DNA of 64,000 bases from Megachile rotundata (lineage: Eukaryota > Arthropoda > Insecta > Hymenoptera > Megachilidae). Numbering within the stretch: the stretch's first letter is position 1; every line of letters begins with the position of its first letter. Of the stretch, positions 1 through 13,065 are shown piece after piece. The stretch covers positions 8,246,001 through 8,310,000 of the forward strand of contig NC_134993.1 in assembly GCF_050947335.1 (NCBI RefSeq), in the 5' to 3' direction. Position numbers and translations under genes: made by a program. The notes below the pieces were generated by a model, which was not told the DNA's origin, searched no databases, and saw only the letters and a program-made list of their open reading frames with translations.

Positions 1-179
1 GAAAAAAAGAAAGTAAAGGAAAAAAAGGAGGACCTTGACTAAAACGAGTGGGTGTTGCGGGCTAAAGGAAAAGTAGCTGCGACTGGAAAAGGCAACTTTA
101 CGCTTGAGCTTCGGCACTTAAAAGCATTCCGTATTGAAAGCTGCCACGTAACTTGCCTTTATTGAAGTTCCCTGTATAC

Positions 180-790
180 GAAACGCAGAAAAAAGACTCG
201 AGTATGAAAATCGACCGGGAAGATGAACTAGAATACTGATAAATGTTTCCTCCATGATGTTCATCTTATCCATATTTTAAATAAGAACCTCGAAAAAGTT
301 TATTTCATACACATTTCTTAAATGAGCATCTTGGAGGAATATTTTAAACAAATAACTTCGATACGAATCCTTCAGTTTGGTAGACGTTCTTCAAATGATC
401 ATCTTACTGGAATATTTTAAACAAATAAGATGAATCTAGTTTATTTGTGATAAAGCTTGAAGTATGAAAACCGAGCGGAAAGAAAATGAAGCAGACATTT
501 TTCAAAAGATGTTCTGACTGAATATTTTAAGCAAATAAAACCTACAAAACGAATCCTCCAGTTTATTTGTGCAATATAAAAGTTGGAGAAAAAACTAGAT
601 AGAATGTTCAAATGATATTGGAATATTTTAAGTAAGTAAAAACTGTGTAAAAATTTTGTGTAATCATATAATATTTGAGGTATAAAAATTGAGAACTACT
701 ATAGGAAGTTAGAAAATAAATTTTCTTTATTTGTGTTATGGTATGAAGCTTGAAGTATAAAAACTGTGCAGAATTGAGGAATTTACAGCA
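180..790. repeat. Degenerate tandem repeat
   Basis: A motif close to GAATATTTTAARCAAATAA recurs near 270, 336, 410, 519 and 620, with companion motifs CAGTTTATTTGTG and GAAGTATGAAAACCGAGCGG. Spacing varies from about 65 to 110 bases, so this is an old, eroded array. No coding potential is visible. Bases 1-179 are similar AT-rich sequence without a clear unit. Confidence 0.55.
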
Positions 791-2404
791 AGTTAAAATA
801 TTCTTCAGTTTGTCACACTTTTACTTTAATTAAAGAATCTCTGTTCGCATTAAAGAGTGACTCGAAATCGGTTTCATAAAATGGCGGGAAACTACGTGCA
901 TTTACGAAGGGATTTTAATGATCAGTTAACGCGACTTCGCTGCATTAGCTATTTATTTCGATATTTTTCATATCACTAATATTTTAAAATCATGTATTAA
1001 TACAATATATTTCAAATAAATAGTGTTTATCGAAAACCATTCTGATTTAACAAATATTGTAGCTTAAAATAAGAAACATGAAAGCGTTATATAATAAAGT
1101 ACTAATTAAATTAATAATAAAATAGAAGATACTAATTGAAATAGTAATAAGATATAAATTGAATTATTAGAGTATTACGAAAAATAAATTGGACTTAAGG
1201 AATCAATTATATCGATTAAGCGTTCTCAAATAAAAGATAGCGAGGAAATATATCGGGAAGTTCTTAAAGCGATAGAAAATAAGAATCCACAGGAGGAAAT
1301 AAACGATCATCTGATTGTAAGCCAGATAGAGGAAAACCGCTGAAAATGGCCTGAGCCACGACGAAACGGTAGAAAGTGGAAAAACGAGAACGAAAACGGA
1401 TATAAACGCGAAGAAAATAACAACAGAGAAGAAACGAGCAATGTGTTTCATTTCGCACGAGATATTTCGCGAGTATCCACCACTGTTTTACGAGCATAGT
1501 CATCCAAAAACGAGACAGCCTTTTTCATAACAACTTCTTTTACAAACCTCTGCTCGCACCTTTTTTTTATATACAAACACTTTGAATATGAATCGTAAAA
1601 AATTTATTAGTGCGTATGATAAATTAATTTTCAAGACAAAGATCAATTTTCTAACTTCCAAGTGTTATATTCATTTTCCAAGTTTCCACATCAAGTCACC
1701 AAATTTCCTCAATTAACCCTTGTTATTTAAGAACGAGAAGTTTCACCCTACTTAATTTTATCAATAATGTTACTCTACTTTATCGCAGACCAGTAGTGTC
1801 TCAAGTAGAATGAATTTATTAGGTCAATTAAATCATTAAGCAGTTAATGATAGCGCAGGTTAACGCATCTCATAAATCTCGTGTAGCTACGAAATAGATG
1901 CAAGCATCTGTATTGTCTATCACTTTGGTGTAACTGAGATGTTTCTAATTGTGAATGCGTATCTTATGCATCAGTCATGCAAGATTAATTGCTGTACGAT
2001 GTGTAGATTATTGCAGTCTGTGCAACGTGCGTGGTTGAATAAATTTTACGCGTTGATGCCAGAAGGGAATTAACGTTTAGTCAGTGTCAAGATGCAACAA
2101 CATTGAGATGCATAAATTTGTCACAGTTCTAATGTGATCCAAAATTCCGTATGTAATATAAAGTGTTTCATTAATTCTATCATTTTTCGTTAACTTTCAT
2201 TTCTGTATTTTTTAGGTGATTTCACTGCATCTTTCATGTTAGCAATACATTTTTTGGTATATTGTGAGGTTAATAACTTAAAAGGAGATAATAAGTATAT
2301 TACTATTGTATTTATTGACGTATGATTAACAAATTGATATACTTAACAAAAGGGTATTTATCAAACAGGTATACATGTGAACTCACAAGTTAGCACATGG
2401 CGCA
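791..2404. other. AT-rich spacer, nothing recognised
   Basis: Low-GC sequence without repeats, splice-flanked open frames or transposon ends that I can identify. The open frames on the minus strand around 1,203-1,503 are hydrophobic and of random composition. Confidence 0.5.
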
Positions 2405-2925
2405 AAGTAAAAGTGGCTCTATCCGTGAACATTTCCAGTAACATTTCGGCAAATAAGAATAATAACAACTGCAGCAATTCCCATTATCTCTCGAGACGTT
2501 TGCCTGTCATTTTTACCCGATTGGCTCAAGCCAATACTACCCCCGAAAATACGTGTGAGGTGTCCATTTTTCTATTCTGACCAATTGGGGCCGTAGTCCT
2601 CCCAAACACCTGGTCAGCCTCCTACGCGCCAATTTCTGGGTTGATTACGGTATGTACTGTATACAACCCTGCTCCTGGCGCGTAGGCCGACTCACGTTTA
2701 AGGGAAGCTTACCCCTCCTTGAACAGTCCCTATGTGACGTTTTGACGTTCGAGGTAACCACTTGAAACGTTTGCCTACTGTCCTTGTTCTTTGACTCAAT
2801 TGTGACCAATAGTACCGCCGAAAATACGTATTAGGTGTCCATTTTTTAACTCTGACCAATTAGAGTCGTAGCTATTTTAAACACGTTCAACCTCTTCACG
2901 CGCCAACTCGCGGGTTGACATCGGT
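2405..2925 (+). repeat. Interspersed repeat family D, copy 1
   Basis: Matches 62,891-63,411 in reverse complement over about 520 bases. Internally a module of roughly 125 bases, containing a CGAAAATACGT core and a TGACCAATT box, occurs twice in the same direction (about 2,535-2,640 and 2,805-2,925). Between them lies a palindromic segment at 2,615-2,692 with arms CTACGCGCC and GGCGCGTAG. No transposase reading is evident. It could be a non-autonomous foldback or DNA element; the class is undetermined. Confidence 0.8.
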
Positions 2926-3714
2926 AATTGTAATATAGAATCGTGGTAATAGTTTGTATGCAACGTGAGAAAGATATGGTTGGAAGTGGTTACCGTCATC
3001 TTCCAAGTGTGATGTTTTTAATAATCATGCATTTATGGCAACTGAGGAGCGTACTCTACTTCTGTGTATATCTGATGAGACAATCACATTTCATCGTCAT
3101 GATTCAATACGATAAAAATAATTTTACTAGAGAATATGAAGTACGTATCGTATAATACATTTAACATGTTGAGTATACATACAGATTGTTTCAGTAATGT
3201 TAATAACTGTCTTTACCAATATATATTTACACATATAGGTTAATCGTTATTAATAAACCTCATAAAGTAATATAAAATGACACATGTATTTTTCATTAAA
3301 TTTAGTGATTTAGATATTAATCATTATTTTTATTGATTCACATATCAAAAATCAAATTTACTGATTTAGATATTAAAAATTATTTTATCGATTTGAATAT
3401 AAAAATTACATTCAATGATTTATATTACGTACCAACTATAGAATTAATAAACGATTTGTTACTTTTGTCATTTTTAACGTCGTAAACAATATTCTTCGCA
3501 AGTACTCAAAAGATGCTAAACTTCAATTTTCTCGATAAATAACGATTGAACTTCTCTTTGGTTGTGCCACCATTTCTGAAATATCCTGTATAAGAATATA
3601 TTTATATTCATGAACTTACGTCTCATTTATGATGCAAATATCTTTGACGTTTTCAAAATATTCTTTTCAGGACATTTTTTCTTAGGATTATTTCATTTTC
3701 CATATTCACATATG
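2926..3714. other. AT-rich spacer
   Basis: Mostly A/T sequence. A short degenerate repetition of TTTAGTGATTTAGATATTAA-like motifs occurs near 3,300-3,420. No gene seen. Confidence 0.45.
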
Positions 3715-4090
3715 TCTCAACCTTTGTTATTACTTATTACCTTTTAGTCATTTTTACTTGTTACTTACTTCCTACTTCCTACTTACTAATTATTTGCAGT
3801 TATTGCTTATTATTTGTTTTGATTTACAATTTATTACTTATTTTAAGCTGATATCTATACTTATATATACTGTTTATAATTATTGACTAGTTATTGCTTA
3901 TTTTTAGTTACAATTTATTATTTATTTTTACTGAATACGTATTACATATTTTTAGGTATTATTTATTTTTTATTTTTACTTGTTATTTATTATTTATTAT
4001 TTATTATTTGTTACTTGTTACTTGTTAATTGTTAATTGCTACTTGTTACTTGTTACTTGTTATTTGTTATTTGTTATTTGTTATTTATTT
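3715..4090. repeat. Heptanucleotide microsatellite (TTAYTTG)n and eroded flank
   Basis: From about 3,985 to 4,085 the heptamer TTACTTG/TTATTTG is repeated nearly without interruption. The preceding 270 bases hold spaced, diverged copies of the same heptamer. The hydrophobic open frame across it only reflects the repeat. Confidence 0.85.
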
Positions 4091-5685
4091 CTTATTACTT
4101 TACAAAAAATTATTATTTTTCAATTTAATTACAAATCGTTCTATCCATCTCCCACCAGAATAAATGCAATAATACATAAATCTAATAATTTAACAAAACC
4201 AATATTCAACCACGCTATCAAACTGTTTTAACAAGGAGAAATCCTCAGTGTGTCATCATTTTTACACCTATTAAAATGCAACAGGAATCCGCGAGAGGAA
4301 TCGATTATCCAACACATACCGCATGTAAATCCAGCTTAAACCACAAGTGAACGATGAGTCATGCCAAATTATTGGACCCCCGGCACGATTACAAAGTATG
4401 CAAGTTTCGATCGACGCCCACATCCGGCGCATATTAAAAAAAAGAAAAGAAATTCAAACCACTTCGTGGCCGAGTCGTAAACGTTTCATCGTGCCGCCTT
4501 TACGTGACATTATTCACCTCCCTTCGGTTACTCTTCTTATTTTTAGTTAAGATTCCGAGCTACGGTCTTTCAACATCATCGCGTATATTAATTAACAACG
4601 ACAGCTCTTGTCCTTCAAGGGACGGAAATAATATCATTCTGGATGACTCCATTTAATTTAGAGCGATTTACTCCGGCATTTAAAAATACTGACATAGTCA
4701 TATATGAGGCGTTATGAAAAAGAGTGTGGGGTTTATGATGTTTTCTATTAGAAAATAGAGTGAAGAGTGTGGACACTTATCAACCAAGATTAATCATATC
4801 ATTAACCATATGAAAGACGTTTGCGAAAGCGAAACACGTTTTGATATAATTGTTTAGTTACCAACTAATAATTTTTTTACTTATCAACCACGTATGGTAT
4901 TCCATTAAAAATAATAATTAATACGATTATTAATAATGTATATGAATAATGTACCTTATAATATAATATTGTCGAATAATGTCATATATGTTTATAGAAC
5001 AATGTATTGAATAATTATTATTTGAAATTAAAAGTATAATAAACTTCAACAATTCAATACACATCACAAACAGCAAAATTCAACAAAATACACAAAAATA
5101 AAACAATTTAATTATATCGATAGAGGCATGATTTTAAATAATTATAGCTCTAAGGAAACGCTTCGCAGTATTTTTGGACAATCTTCTTTTAACGTCGAAA
5201 ATAAACCATGGCAGATCGTTTGAGATTTTTAACCGGTTCTGCCTGCGCTCATAAATTTTAATCGTGTCGACGTCTCATCTGTTTCTGAGGAATTACACTA
5301 TCAACCGACGAGCTTCTGGCATTTCTCCATTTTCCGTGACATTAAACTCAATTCTTCTTCCCTATTGACTTCTAATTCTAGAATTCTAATCCTTTACGGA
5401 TTAGGTGAACTGATTTCGAAAGTTTAAGATAGAAAAATAACATATGATACCTGTATAATCTACATTGATTAACTTTTGATAGTATTTAGAATAACGTATT
5501 GAACTTACATTATTAAACTTGCAATAAAATTTCTTAAAATATCTAGTCGATTTTCATGTTTATGACAAAAATATTTTTTCTATTAAAATGACAACGTTAC
5601 CTTCTTCTGGAAGGTCTTTTATTTCATTTAAGAACATAACAACAAATCCTCGAAATTTTTATTCTCAACTTCCAGACACATTAAT
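4091..5685. other. AT-rich spacer with a GC-elevated patch
   Basis: No repeat family or exon recognised. Bases 4,330-4,520 are less AT-rich and include several CG dinucleotides, but no splice-flanked conserved frame was found there. Confidence 0.4.
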
Positions 5686-6058
5686 TCATTCAATAAGAGA
5701 CGCATGAACAGATAATAAAGTTCTTCTCGCGATGCTACGACACGCAGTTATAATTCGTTCTTTCATGTTTTCTGGTGTAGCATGTGGATCGGAGTGTACT
5801 TTTTCTTTAAGATAACTCCATAGGAAGTAATCGGGTGATGTTAGATCAGGTAATTTCGCTCGCCAGGTAACTGGACCACCTCGAGCTATCAACGATCAGT
5901 AAAATCCTGATGCATTTGCCATGCAATACGTGAATGAGCTGGGCAACCGTCCTGTTGAAACATGTTTTGCCTGTCTGCTTAGATCTTCAAGTAATACAGG
6001 TAATTCGCGATCCAAGAAGTCTCAATATTTATTTCCATCTAACGTGCCATCACTAATT
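5686..6058 (-). pseudogene. Decayed Tc1/mariner-superfamily (DDE/D) transposase fragment
   Basis: Read on the minus strand, the segment contains blocks typical of insect IS630/Tc1/mariner transposases, in the right order but in changing frames. Near 6,030-6,058 is a GTLDG block. Near 5,965-6,020 is DFLDRELPVLLEDL. Near 5,940-5,965 is FQQDGCPAH, which carries the second catalytic Asp. At 5,686-5,892 comes IARGGPVTWRAKLPDL followed by TSPDYFLWSYLKEKV, which carries the third acidic residue. A base is missing just before the IARGG block and there is an in-frame stop near 5,990. The first catalytic Asp and the N-terminal DNA-binding region are absent or unreadable. This is a dead copy. Candidate terminal repeats (an ACCCTGTATA motif near 6,340) are not established. 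Confidence 0.8.
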
Positions 6059-8090
6059 CACAAGGTACTAATGATGCTCGAAGATGTAAGCCTACCAGAT
6101 GTATTGAACTTACAACAAAATGTATCAAACAAAAGTGCATTTTTTCACGTAGAATATGATTCCGGAATAAAAAATATGGGCTCATGATAAAAGGAGGCAA
6201 GGTGTCCTTGAAATAACCTTGACCATGCACTAAAAAATTAGTAATCCCATTTGCCCCACTCGAAATTCTAAAGGACGCGTCTGTTTTTCTTAAATAACGT
6301 CTTCGAGATTTTTGACAATGTCAACTTAAATAACCCTGTATATTATTGTATAATAGTACATAACTGTGCTTGGGCAGAAAAGAGCGCGTTAAAATAGTGA
6401 AAAATGTCACTTGATTATAACTTTTTACCTATCACTCTCATTTGTCAGAAATTACCAGTTACTTAGGTATTACTCAGGAATTAAGTTACTAGTTACCTAT
6501 GTTGTGCCTAATGAACTTAGGTGGTGTAGTTTCACATGTGAAATGGATGTGTAGCTAGGCTCCCACTTTTCAAATTTTAAGATTATAAGAATGATTTGAT
6601 GATTATGATTGTATGATTGTATATGAATGGTTAAGATTGTAATGTTTCGTCCCTTAGAAATATGGCTTCCAATTTTTCTTCAGAAAATGCGAATACTTAC
6701 AAAAAAGAAATGACACCATCTAAGCATAGTTATCCTAACACAAGCTTTTCCAAACTCATTTCTTCATTTCAATTGTAAAATCATCCCAAACCTAATGATC
6801 CCATTCACATGTGATTAAACGCCCAAAAAAATTGTTACTCCAAATATTCGCTACTCATCCGCATTTCTATCTCATCAGCAAAAAGAGGTACAAATTGCCG
6901 TGCTTTTAATGGAACTCCTCGCTAAACTTCTTAGAAGATAGAGTAACGAAGAGCTGAAGCGAGTTTCTGAACTTTTAGGAAATATCTATAGTATAATGTT
7001 AGCAGATTTTAATGGAAGAAAGTCTTTACCATAACATGTAAAAGTTCCGCGGGTAAAACTCTCCTTAAAACTTGCAATAAAAAGAAACAAGATCCGGTGA
7101 AGTTTCCTTAACACCTAATAAAACGCGGAAAGAAGGTCGAGGCTCGAAACTAATCGCACAGATTATGTATTATCTACGAGGGAAACAAGAACTATGATCT
7201 GTGTGTTTGCGATCGATACAGCAATATCGTTTAACCTGAAAAACTTAGGATGCAAATTTTTTACACTTTATCTACCGTTTGGCTACGTTCTCGAATAGTA
7301 ATTCTTGCGAAGTACTGTTTCGAGCAGTTGTAAACGCTTGCAAAGTACTTCAGACTCCGTGTTTTTGTGTGGCGGAACTTTTAGCCAAGACCTGAAATTT
7401 CAGGATGTTTCTATACGTGTGATTACGTAACTGTTTATCAATACGTATGTTTATGTTTACGTATTGTTTATGAATGATTGACACTCGATTATTACAATGG
7501 CTGGTCAAATAATTGTACTGAAATCTTTTTAGAATATACGACTTTAGCTGGTTTAATTATGTGATCAATATTTGATGTACGAGTAATTAAGGAAGAAAGC
7601 AGGTGTGGACATAAGATGATGTTACTTCTGTGAAATTACCTGTGTTATTTTAGGTAAACTATTTAATTGGACAGAGTTCGTGAGACACCCTGTATAATAA
7701 ATATTCCTACACTCTTTACTATCCTGATAAAATGTGAAGGTTTCCATATTTGCACTTTTAGTAAATTGTTCTTAATAGGTCCAAATATCTATTCTCATAA
7801 TTGAAATGTCATCAGTGAAACTTTTACACAATCACAAAACCTCCTTCAGGTTTCAAAACAAGTTTCAGATTCTGTAGCGTTAAAAGCTTCATTTGCCATA
7901 TTCTCCTATCTGAACCTTACTTTTATCAGTAATAATCAGTAAATACAAAAATACTCAATTACTACATAGAAGATTTAATGAAACATCTTATCTGAACTTA
8001 CGGAAATGTTGATAATAAAAGTATAATAAAGAAAGCAGCAATCGCGATTAGCGAAAGGGTCACAATTGAATATTGACGACGCAGCCGTGC
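6059..8090. other. AT-rich spacer
   Basis: Possibly includes the 5' remainder of the decayed transposon up to about 6,345, where AAATAACCCTGTATA resembles a terminal inverted repeat of that element group. The rest has no recognised gene or repeat. A similar ACCCTGTATAATA motif occurs alone near 7,687. Confidence 0.4.
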
Positions 8091-8450
8091 AAAAAGTAGC
8101 TGTTCACCGTGGAAAGTGGAAGAAGCGCGGCGGATACAAATGAGGCTATGGGGATGAGAGTTATCTCGCATCCTACGGGAGCTATTCGTCCCTTTCCAGC
8201 TCGTTTTCCTATGCTATAACCCACCGGCACAGTCGACCTGCCCTCTTTGCATCCGCCCCTGATAACGGAGCCAGCTGAATCTTCCGGACTTCCGGATAAC
8301 GCTATGTTTCTTACGCTCGTGATCGTGGATTATCGATTTCGAATTGTCTTCGGGATTCAAGTGAGACGAATTGAGCAGCTCTACGGAATAAAAACGTATC
8401 TGGAATCGCGTTTCACAGATAAGAGCCGATACTTGCACGTTTGAAATATG
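8091..8450. other. GC-elevated patch, candidate conserved noncoding DNA
   Basis: Roughly 350 bases of near 50% GC in otherwise AT-rich DNA. Both strands are open for 65-75 codons, which argues against a specific coding frame. No splice sites or protein family recognised. Confidence 0.3.
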
Positions 8451-9242
8451 AAAGAAACTTTAGTGTTAGGTTTTGGAAAGTATATTATAGCGGAATTAGT
8501 TCTTAGTACAAATTTCTAGTGATTTGACGGTTTTTTTCCTTCATACTTGCAGTTTCAAATAACCCGTAGCAGTAATAAGATCCAAGGGGTTATTACATTG
8601 TAGCGAGTATTTTTTTATTGTTAGTCACATCTGGTTGTGAACCCTTAACCTTAGAGTCTTTTGTTTGCAGTTTTTTATACATGTCATGGTACTGCATGCT
8701 TTTATTAATTGCTAGGGTCACTTTGAAGAAACAGACCCACTTCATACGTCATATGTATCTCCTCCACTCCAATTATAGCTAAACCAATAGAAAATTAAAA
8801 ACTGTTTTCCCTCAGCAATGTCACAAAAATTGTGCGCCCACTCCTAGCTTTTGTAAAACGTAAAACATCTTCGAAGAAACACTCGTGAACAGTTATCAAG
8901 AACATAGTAAAATAAACTCCAGTCGTTCCAAGTGAAATTTATTTAAATACACTCCATTTACATTTACCTATTGGGAATCCTAATGATTTCACCCGTCATT
9001 TAATTGTCACTCACTACTGCTGATACTGCGATGTACATGCAATTAGACTAATTTTTAATTATATTAATCAAAATGAAAGAAAACAGTATAACTGGTAAAT
9101 GGCAAATTGAAGACTTCCTAATTAACTTTTTAACGATTAACTTTTTTATAGCAATGTGCCCAAGAACTGACGAGTTAATCATTTTTGAATTAACAGTTGG
9201 GACTTGTGGGGACAGAGAGATATACACTATGAATCGTCATTA
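8451..9242. other. AT-rich spacer
   Basis: No recognised feature. Confidence 0.4.
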
Positions 9243-10225
9243 TATTGTTATCATTTCGTTACTTATTACCCAATAAAGAGCAAAAATAATGCATCACATA
9301 ATAAATAAAAAAGAAATCAAGGTCCAGAGCATTGGAAATTGTCCGCGTCCTGTGATTTCTTCAAGAGATCATCGCAATTGTAGTACAGAAGTCGTTCAAG
9401 TTGCGATGTATCGTTAAATCCATAGTCGTAAACTATGATTCGATCTATGGTTTAATTTAAGAATATTGATTTTACGTTGGCAATTGTTCTAATCAGGCGT
9501 CACCTCATTTGTACCTGTCCAACCACACCTGACACGAATTTTGCACCGTTTTATCGATAATATGGTAAAAAGATGCGAAAGCAATAACGGGGCCAAGCTT
9601 TCCACCTCTATTTCTTATTTGAATCAAGGCAAATTCGTTATTCTATAGCTATGTTTGGTCGAGCGCTGGTCGTATCCAAAACAATCTTTCAATGATAAAA
9701 TACTTGGAATCCACGGCTGCTGTGTTAATTTTTGCTCACGTAGCTCTCGTATTACCGAATATTAACGTAATATCATTGAGCCATGATCAGCGTGCTCCGC
9801 ATTGAACTTCCTCTTTAGAATGAGTCTCATTGCACTCCAAAACTCTTGTTATCTAAGGATGAATAGTTTGAGCCCACAAACACATAGTTTGCTTAACTTT
9901 ACCACTCTTTATCGCAAAACAGAGGAGTCTCCTTAAAGTTTGCACTCACATCGACCCAAATGACACATTAGTTAAAAAAATAAAATTCATTTATTAATTA
10001 ATCTTGTTGCGACTTATGTACTGAAATTTGATCACTCTATCGCCAAATAGCGGAGTCTTCCGCCTTAAAAAATTTTATCCAAACTTCAATGAACTTTCCC
10101 AAACTTCTATGTTCTGCTATTTAATTTTTTATTACACCAACCGCAAATCCATATTTCGCCTACTTCTATTACTCCACTTCACCACCAAAAAAAGAAATGT
10201 ACTTGTGTACTTTGCGTACGCAATG
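9243..10225 (+). repeat. Interspersed repeat family B, copy 1
   Basis: Closely matches 22,732-23,822 in the same direction, interrupted by small indels. Shared landmarks include TTATTACCCAATAAA at the left, AAGAAATCAAGGTCCAGAGC, a segment with CGTTTTATCGATAATATGG, and TTTGCACTCACATCGACCC. On the minus strand both copies keep the same residual protein reading, around KYFIIERLFW and GPVIAFASFYHIIDKTVQNS. In this copy that frame has stops. It is a decayed mobile element or duplicated pseudogene of unknown family. Confidence 0.85.
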
Positions 10226-11164
10226 ATAGCGAAATAAAATTGTGATGATTAACTTTTCCGTTTGTATGTGATACGAAAAATAAAATATGGATAAATTATT
10301 CAAACGGTAATACAGCTTCATAACGACTAATCATAATAATACGGAAGACAGGAAATGAAAGTCTGTATAAAAACGATTTGCCGGAATGAAATATCTGCTG
10401 AATCTGAGAAGCGACTCTTCAGGTTATGAAATTCTTAAAAGGAGGAAATAAAGATATGCTGATGATCATAAAACCATTTCAAGATATTAGGGACTTTGTA
10501 ACCGCGGCACCAAGAAGATTTTTATTAAATCCATCTCCAAGGATTCTCTCTCTCTCTCGTTACAAACGTTGTTACCAATATTGCCTTGCTAATGAAAAAC
10601 GGAAAAGAAAATTATTCAGTCACATGAAATTATGAGAACCTTAAGTTCACATCGCCCACCTTATTGTACAAAAATTTAATACCCCTTAAAACTGTATTCT
10701 TGTACATTCTTTTACTCTGCGTAATAAAATTTTTATTAAAGCATTGTCCTCGATCTCAGTAAAATTCCTGTCATATTACAGAAATAATTTGCATAATATC
10801 CATACAAGCTTAGAGAAACTTCCGCGTCCTTATTGTTGAAAAATAATGTGGATACTGTAGGAAGTAAAAATGTTTCTCCAAACTTTTTGTTTGCACGATT
10901 CTCGTAAGAGTTTGTACAATTTCATTTCATTGTGGAAATGGTTAAAAAGGAGATGCATACATTTATAAAGTAGGATATTAGGGTATTATACTATTCTTCT
11001 CGTCAAGTATCATCGTAAAATTTTATAAAATGAAACATGGAAAATTGAACGAGTTTACTGTTTTAACTAGTAACTGTGTTTTACTGTGATTGCTGTTAGG
11101 AGAAATTGTTATGAGTTCATAAAATATGTTAAATTTATTGTCAGTTAAAAATAGGTATTTGTAT
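10226..11164. other. AT-rich spacer
   Basis: A short (CT)n run lies near 10,545-10,560. No gene or known repeat recognised. Confidence 0.4.
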
Positions 11165-11428
11165 TCACAAGTACACTATGTTACAATAATATATCTGAAA
11201 AATGATAAATTGTTTATTTCTCAGGAATTGTGCTTTATAGGTAGTGCTTTGTCTCATAGAGTACCCTTTGTTTCGGTCGTTAACCAATATGGCTGCGTCA
11301 ATAGGCATTATGACGACCTTTGTAACCGAACGTGTACCGTCAATTATAAGTCCTACACCATGTTTATTTAAGTGTTCCTTTTTATCATTTCTTATAATAA
11401 AAATCCTATTCCGCGTTAGAACAAGCAT
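11165..11428 (-). pseudogene. Open frame with weak resemblance to a LINE endonuclease fragment
   Basis: An 87-codon minus-strand frame contains KEHLNKHGVGLIIDGT, which loosely recalls the H-GVG-I block of non-LTR retrotransposon endonucleases. The rest does not match anything I can name, and no reverse transcriptase lies nearby. It may be a very decayed remnant or a chance frame. Confidence 0.2.
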
Positions 11429-12489
11429 TTCTGCTTAATTCTCTACAAAATTGTCACTTTTCTGATGGGTTAGGAATTGTGGAAAAATTATATAGTTTGC
11501 TTACTTATCACAGAGAAGCTTTTGAGTCAATTTATAGGCTGATAAATATACTTATAATTCTGATTTCTATGCCTTTAAAGGAGATTAATAAAGTAAATAC
11601 AAAAAATATTACCTTTATCCCTCTCCTATTAATTTGTAGAGTTATGTTATTGAAGTGTTCTTTAGTGTATAAAATGTATACTATTCTATTGTTATATAAT
11701 TCAATAAATCAAATGAAGAGACGTTAAGTTGAGGTTATGCTAGCTTATGTTAGCTAAAACAAAATGGCTGCAAATGGTTCAAAATGGCTCTCAAACTTTG
11801 ATATTGACTAGTATTTTTGCTGTTATTTTTGTGTTTGATATTAACATGTGTTAACGTTATGTACAGTAGTAATCATGGCAGCTAATAAATTATATAATTA
11901 CAATTAGAACAGAATTTTATGGAAAACGTGAAAAATTCTGAAAATTCAACGATCGTATCACTTTTTCGAAAAAAACCAAAGCTTCATCCACCTCGAATTT
12001 ATCGTTGATACATAAAGCTCGCCGTTGAAATGGATTTAAAACTGCGGACAGTTTGTTTCCGTATTGATGGGCCTTTCGAATTCAGTTATAGCAGAAATTT
12101 TTCTGCGTCCAATGTGGGAGCCATGGCGATTCTTTTTAAACCGGTGGAATTCTTTCTTATTTAAGAGAAATCCCCCGGAAGAATAAATCGTCCAGTCGGT
12201 TTTCATAAACTGACCCATTCAAGCGAATGTAATACAAACTTGCTGTCTTTACAAGATTTTAAGATTGTTTTTGCAGAAGTATAATTGAATTCGTATTTAA
12301 GATAAAAGGAGTGCAGAATGTTTCTTGGAAGAAAGAAATTGTGCGGAGGTTTTCTTAATGAACTACATTTAGATGAATAAAGATAAAAACTAGGGCAATG
12401 TAACAATATAGAATGTGTCAGTTTTTTATGGATAAACTTTGTTAATATATTGTATTTGTAGGAATAAAAAAAAAATACTAGATCCACAT
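11429..12489. other. AT-rich spacer
   Basis: A less AT-rich patch at 12,040-12,230 is open on the minus strand for 60 codons, but shows no family signature or clear splice sites. It would lie downstream of the secreted-peptide gene. Confidence 0.35.
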
Positions 12490-13060
12490 TAAATTATTAA
12501 ATTTCTAATTTCAAAATTTCAAAATTCTAAAATTCCAAAGTCGAAAATTCCAAAATTCTAAGATTCCAAATCTCCAAAATTCTCAAATTCCAAATTTCAA
12601 AATTCCGAAATCCTAAAATTCCAAAATTCTCAAATTCCAAAATTCTCAAATACCAAAATTCTCAAATTCCAAAATTCCAAATTTCAAGATTCCAAAATTC
12701 CAATTTAAAAGTTCTAAAATTCCCAAATTTCAAAATTCCAAAATACCAATCTTCCAAAATCCCAAATTTTCAAATTTCCAAAATTCCAAATGCCCAAAGT
12801 CCAAAATTTCAATATTTCCAAATTCCAAAATTCAAAAATCCCAAATTTCCAAAATTTCAAAATTTCCAAGTTCAGAAATCCCAAAATTCCCAAATTCCCA
12901 ATTCCCAAATTCCCAATTCCCAAATTCCCAAATTCCAAAATTCCAGAATTTCAAAGTTCTAAAATTCCAAAATTCCAAATTCCAAAATTTGCAATTTCCC
13001 CAACTCTCCAATTTCAAAATTACCCCAAAATTTACAAAATCCCGAAATTCCTTAAAAAAC
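12490..13060 (-). repeat. Minisatellite, C-rich strand of the AAATTCC-type core
   Basis: Dense repetition of a 7-10-base core such as AAATTCCAAA/TTCCCAAATT. Reverse-complemented, it is the same core as the G-rich arrays at 19,090 and 33,495. Long open frames on both strands arise only from the repeat. The array abuts the stop codon of exon 3 of the secreted-peptide gene, so it would form the start of its 3' UTR or flank. Confidence 0.9.
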
Positions 13061-13065
13061 GTCTA

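Noticed and set aside
3980..4231. 83-codon hydrophobic plus-strand frame
   Set aside because: Most of it is the TTAYTTG heptamer repeat read as protein.
11165..11438. Complete LINE at this position
   Set aside because: Only one weak endonuclease-like block; no reverse transcriptase, poly-A tail or target duplication nearby.
12714..13017. Repetitive Phe/Leu/Gly/Asn or Pro/Lys/Phe frames
   Set aside because: Direct translation of the AAATTCC minisatellite; no start context, splice sites or composition change.
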